Shown one piece after another: positions 18,867 through 22,330 of a DNA stretch of 22,330 bases (position 1 is its first letter; each line of letters begins with the position of its first letter). Below the pieces are notes generated by a model. The model made no database searches, was not told the origin of the DNA, and worked only from the letters and a program-made list of their open reading frames with translations. The translations under genes were made by a program, and so were the position numbers. The stretch lies in contig NW_025955529.1 of the NCBI RefSeq assembly GCF_022376445.1, positions 1 to 22,330 on the forward strand. Reading direction: 5' to 3'. The stretch comes from Fomitopsis serialis. Its lineage: Eukaryota; Basidiomycota; Agaricomycetes; Polyporales; Fomitopsidaceae.

Positions 18867-18893
18867 CTGCCCGCGTATATAAGGCTGCCCGCG
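18867..18893 (+). repeat. TATATAAGG bracketed by 9 bp direct repeats
   Basis: CTGCCCGCG at 18867-18875, TATATAAGG at 18876-18884, CTGCCCGCG at 18885-18893. The TATA core reads best on the plus strand, away from the uS15m start about 100 bp to the left, but its reverse (CCTTATATA) could also serve that gene. Confidence 0.5.
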
Positions 18894-19758
18894 GCGGCGT
18901 AACTCTCCTTCAGAGAGATATGCCACGCTGCTCGATGTCGACCGCGCGACCGTCGTGACAGTGCCAGTGACTCTCTCCGAGTCCTGTCCTCTCGAGATCT
19001 GGCTATGGCTAAGCAGGTTAGGAAGTGTCGCGATCCATATTTTCTCCATGTCGCGGCATGTCGACATACTCCTGTGACATTCGTTCGTACCCTACGCTCT
19101 TGTGTTCTGCAGCTTCGCAATGTTATTTGCTTTTGAAGGGATTTGCTCTTGTCTGTTTGCTCTTCGGCTGCAAGGTCTCGCGACGGTTCCTCGCAAATTG
19201 GTGGCAAGCATTTTTAGCCCCCTTCGTGGCGGCGCCTGATAACACGGCCTGCGACTTGCCGCGACTTGCCTGCGATGCATCGGCGAGGAATCTGACACTG
19301 CTGGTCCCCTCAATATGCGTGACGATTGAGGGCGAGTCGAGTCGGAAACTCGACGACCGTCCGGTGTGGGCGAAGTTTGCTGGGACGATGCACGTTTGAG
19401 ACCGAAAACAAGACCGATGCGAACGTGTGGGACCAGGCAGGGTCCGCTGGAAACAGGGTGCGTCGTCGCTTTGCTTCAGGATCCCCGAATTACGAACGTG
19501 TGCCTTTCTGCAGGCGTCGAGGGCTCCCAGCTGGGGCAGCTCAGAAGCGCGAGTACGGCACAACGCCTACGCTGCCTGTGGTCTCTGCTCAGCTGTTTAC
19601 GCTACGAGGCGATAACACGGTCGTTCCATATGCTGTCGCTGCCTCCTTGTCGCTCGCGCCGGCTGCCTTCCTGATGGATTGTGTTGCGGCCTTTGTCTCG
19701 CCGAGCACTATTATCGGCTCGCAGGTCTGATAGTATGCTTCTCTCGTCCCTCGCCCGC

Positions 19759-19764
19759 TATATC
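19759..19764 (+). promoter_or_regulatory. TATA-like box of the GH89 gene
   Basis: TATATC within GCTATATCAAGC, about 55 bp before the start codon at 19815. The spacing is right for a gene with a short leader. Confidence 0.4.
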
Positions 19765-19814
19765 AAGCGCGTCGCACCCACCGCCCGGCCAGCGGGACTC
19801 CAGGATCCCTCGAG

Positions 19815-22194
19815 ATGCGCCTCTCCCTCGTGCTGCTCGCGTCCGGCGTGCTTCTGGTGCATGCTGCTACGACGAGCCTCGACGGGATTTATGCGCTAGT
19901 CCAGCGGCAGATCCCCCAGCATGTGGATTCGTTCTCCTTCTCGCTGATCGTCGGGGACGGCGACTCCTTCGTGATTAGCGACTCGTCTTCCGGCGGCATC
20001 TCCGTGCAATGCACGACGGTCAGCGCGTGCGCGAGGGGCCTTTACACGTGAGTGGGTCCGTGTTTCGTTGCCGTGGAAGCTCCCGGCGAACTCGACGACT
20101 GTAGCTATGTGACGCAGTATGGCGGTGTGGACATCTGGTGGACCGGGTCGCGTCTGGGCCAATTGTCGTCCACACTCCCAGAGGTGGGCACTCCGGTCAA
20201 CGGAACAGCCATCGTGCCTTATAGGTCCGTCCATCTCTTGATCCCGATCTTCATATTTCGCTCATGACATGCGTACCTTGTTCGTAGATATCACTTCAAC
20301 ACTGTCACATTCGACTACACGGCTGCTTTCTGGGACTGGGATCAGTGGCAGGCCGAGCTTGACTGGCTCGCCCTCCGCGGCGTGAACCTCCCCCTCGCCT
20401 GGGTTGGCTATGAGTACACCCTCATCCAGGTCTTCCAAGAGGTTGGGCTCACAGATCAGGACATCTCATCTTTCCTCTCCGGGCCCGCCTTTCAGGCATG
20501 GAACCGCTTCGGTAACATTCAGGGTAGCTGGGGCGGCCCACTGCCCACCCAGTGGGTCGACAACCAATACGCGCTCCAGCAGCAGATCGTCGCGCGCATG
20601 TACGAGCTCGGGATGACACCCGTCCTGCCTGCCTTCACCGGGTTCGTCCCCCGCGCGCTCACTCAGCTCTACCCGAACTCGTCCATCGTGAACGGGAGCC
20701 AGTGGAGCGGCTTCCCGGCGGACCTCACGGACGTGACCTTCCTGGAGCCGTGGGACGGCCTCTTCACGACGATGCAGAAGTCGTTCATCGACAAGCAGCA
20801 GGCGGCCTTCGGCGAGAACGTCACGCACATCTACACGCTCGACCAGTACAACGAGAACGACCCGTACAGCGGCGACACGGGCTACCTCGCGAGCATCTCG
20901 AACAGCACGTTCGCGGCCCTCCGCGCGGCGGACCCGGAGGCGGTGTGGATAATGCAGGGCTGGCTGTTCTTCTCGAGCGAGTCGTTCTGGACGGATGACC
21001 GCGTCTCTGCGTACCTTGGCGGCGTGTCCGGCGACGATAGCTTGATTGTGCTGGATCTGTATTCGGAGGCGCAGCCGCAGTGGCAGCGGACGAGCTCGTA
21101 TTATGGGAAGGAGTGGGTCTGGTGCGAGCTCCACGACTATGGAGGAAACATGGGTATGGAGGGCAACCTACCCGTACTCGTCTCTGATCCGATCTCTGCT
21201 CTTGCTGCCTCGCCGAACATGAAGGGCATTGGTCTGACAATGGAAGGTCAAGAGGGAAACGAGATTGTCTACGACATTCTCCTTGACCAAGCTTGGTCGT
21301 ACACGTCAATCAACATCACTGCATACACTGAGGCTTGGGTTGCCCGTCGGTACACTGTCAACCCGTTACCTGCCGCCGCCCAAACTGCATGGTCGATCCT
21401 CAGCACGACCGTGTATAGCAACAGCGACTCCAACACCCAGGCGACCATCAAGAGCATCCTCGAGCTGGAGCCCGCGACGTCGGGGCTGACAGGCCGCACG
21501 GGGCACCACCCCACCGCGATCCCGTACGACACCAACACGACGATCGTGCCCGCGCTGCAGAGCCTCGCCCAGGCCGCCACGGAGAACCCCGCGCTGCTCG
21601 ACGTCCCCGAGTTCGTCTACGACCTCGTCGACACCGCGCGGCAGCTCCTCGCGAACCGCTTCATCGACGCCTACAACGCGCTCGTGTCCGCCTACTCCGC
21701 CGGCGGCGCGTCCGCGGCGTCCGTCACCGCCGCGGGCGCGCCGCTCCTCGCGATCCTGCACGACCTCGACACGCTCCTCTGGACGGACGCCAACTTCCTC
21801 CTGCCGACGTGGCTCGCGTCCGCGCGGAGCATCGCGGGGGCAACACGACGTACGCGGACTACCTCGAGTACAACGCGCGGAACCAGATCACGCTCTGGGC
21901 CCGGACGGCGAGATCAGCGACTACGCGTCGAAGCAGTGGGCGGGCCTCGTCGGGACGTACTACTACCAGCGCTGGGAGACGTTCGTCGGCTACCTCGCGA
22001 ACATCACGGCGAGCGGCGCGGCGTACGACAGTGGGGCGCTGGGCAGCCAGATGCTGGCGATTGGCCAGGCGTGGGACGCGCAGACGTTGAGCATGAGTAC
22101 GGGGGTGAACGGAGACGCGATGAGTTGTCGTGGAGGGATCATGCAGGACACATCTAACACCATACGTACGTTTGGCATTTATTGCGCTCCTTAG
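19815..22194 (+). CDS. Secreted alpha-N-acetylglucosaminidase, GH89 (NAGLU-like)
   Basis: Model: join(19815..20047, 20105..20224, 20288..22194), 753 aa if two missing bases are allowed (human NAGLU has 743). A signal peptide covers about residues 1-17 (MRLSLVLLASGVLLVHA). The N-terminal domain is followed by GLYTYVTQYGGVDIWWTGSR and the barrel entry YHFNTVTFDYTAAFWDWDQW. Putative catalytic acids are E307 in LDQYNENDP and E437 in LTMEGQEGNEIVYD, matching human E316 and E446 in context. The family removes terminal alpha-GlcNAc with retention of configuration. In animals this degrades heparan sulfate; the fungal substrate is unknown. Near the C-terminus the frame breaks twice, at the G5 run 21836-21840 and at GGG 21897-21899. 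One added G at each gives GGNTTYADYLEYNARNQITL then WGPDGEISDYASKQWAGLVG, open to TAG at 22192. A GTACGT at 22166 leaves a further exon possible. Confidence 0.9.
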
Positions 22195-22330
22195 AGTAGA
22201 TAGACAGCATAATGTAATCGCTCATCTGGAAAATCATGACACTAGGACCACGATTTAAACTTTATTTAAGGTGTACTAAACCTGCTCTGAAGTGCCAGTG
22301 CAGGGAGCGTTGTTCTGACCACGAGAATTC
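22195..22330. other. Downstream flank of the GH89 gene
   Basis: 136 bp of AT-richer sequence, consistent with a 3' UTR and transcription end region. Nothing else is recognised before the window ends. Confidence 0.5.

Larger units (their letters stand above)
18774..19814. promoter_or_regulatory. Divergent intergenic region between uS15m and the GH89 gene
   Basis: 1,041 bp between start codons facing opposite ways. No protein is recognisable; openings of up to about 146 codons overlap in several frames and lack motifs. It holds a TATATAAGG between direct repeats (18867-18893), a tandem 10 bp repeat GCGACTTGCC x2 (19251-19270) and a TATA-like box at 19759. The size would allow a separate noncoding transcript. 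Confidence 0.55.

Noticed and set aside
19025..19399. 124-codon frame with a hydrophobic stretch upstream of GH89
   Set aside because: No recognisable domain, no good start context, and overlapping openings on the other strand of similar length suggest chance.
1..22330. tRNA genes, rRNA or CRISPR arrays
   Set aside because: Reading the intergenic stretches by eye I saw no cloverleaf-like box A/box B pair and no regularly spaced repeats; a covariance-model scan was not possible.

Overview
The window is nuclear DNA of a filamentous basidiomycete, most likely a wood-decay agaricomycete of polypore type. This rests on the high GC content, on genes split by many 47-90 nt introns with GTGCGT/GTGAGT/GTAAGT donors, on very short coding exons, and on the protein families present. 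Nothing bacterial, viral or CRISPR-like was seen. All gene models were assembled by hand from open frames, splice signals and recalled family conservation; no search was run.

Layout, left to right. (1) 1-784: no recognised gene, one good TATA box. (2) 785-1902 (-): RS-rich nuclear protein with an SCI1-like motif, five exons. (3) 2237-2886 (-): ribosomal protein L21, head-to-head across 275 bp with (4) 3162-3936 (+): ribosomal protein S9. (5) 4426-6558 (+): secreted GH20 beta-N-acetylhexosaminidase-like enzyme. (6) 6943-7677 (-): small nuclear BRCT protein with a SUMO-interaction-like motif. (7) 8054-9180: 5'-truncated non-LTR retrotransposon with a hairpin in its 3' UTR, an (ATC)n tail and a 14 bp target-site duplication, inserted just upstream of the next gene. 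(8) 9303-11245 and 11482-13370 (+): tandem paralogues of a type II membrane, fucosyltransferase-like glycosyltransferase. (9) 13940-16761 (-): FGD-type RhoGEF (DH-PH-FYVE). (10) 17839-18773 (-): mitochondrial ribosomal protein uS15m. (11) 19815-22194 (+): secreted GH89 alpha-N-acetylglucosaminidase.

Functionally the region mixes housekeeping translation genes with a loose set of sugar-active genes: two secreted N-acetylhexosamine hydrolases and two Golgi-type transferases. They are not arranged as an obvious co-regulated cluster. The least described item is the tandem glycosyltransferase pair, whose intron positions and phases match exactly.

A caution applies to the whole window. Four otherwise well-conserved genes carry five apparent one-base losses. 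Each is repaired by one extra G or C in a short G/C run, and each frame then runs to a natural end. I read this as probable homopolymer undercalling in the assembly rather than five independent pseudogenisation events. Those genes are therefore annotated as genes, not pseudogenes.
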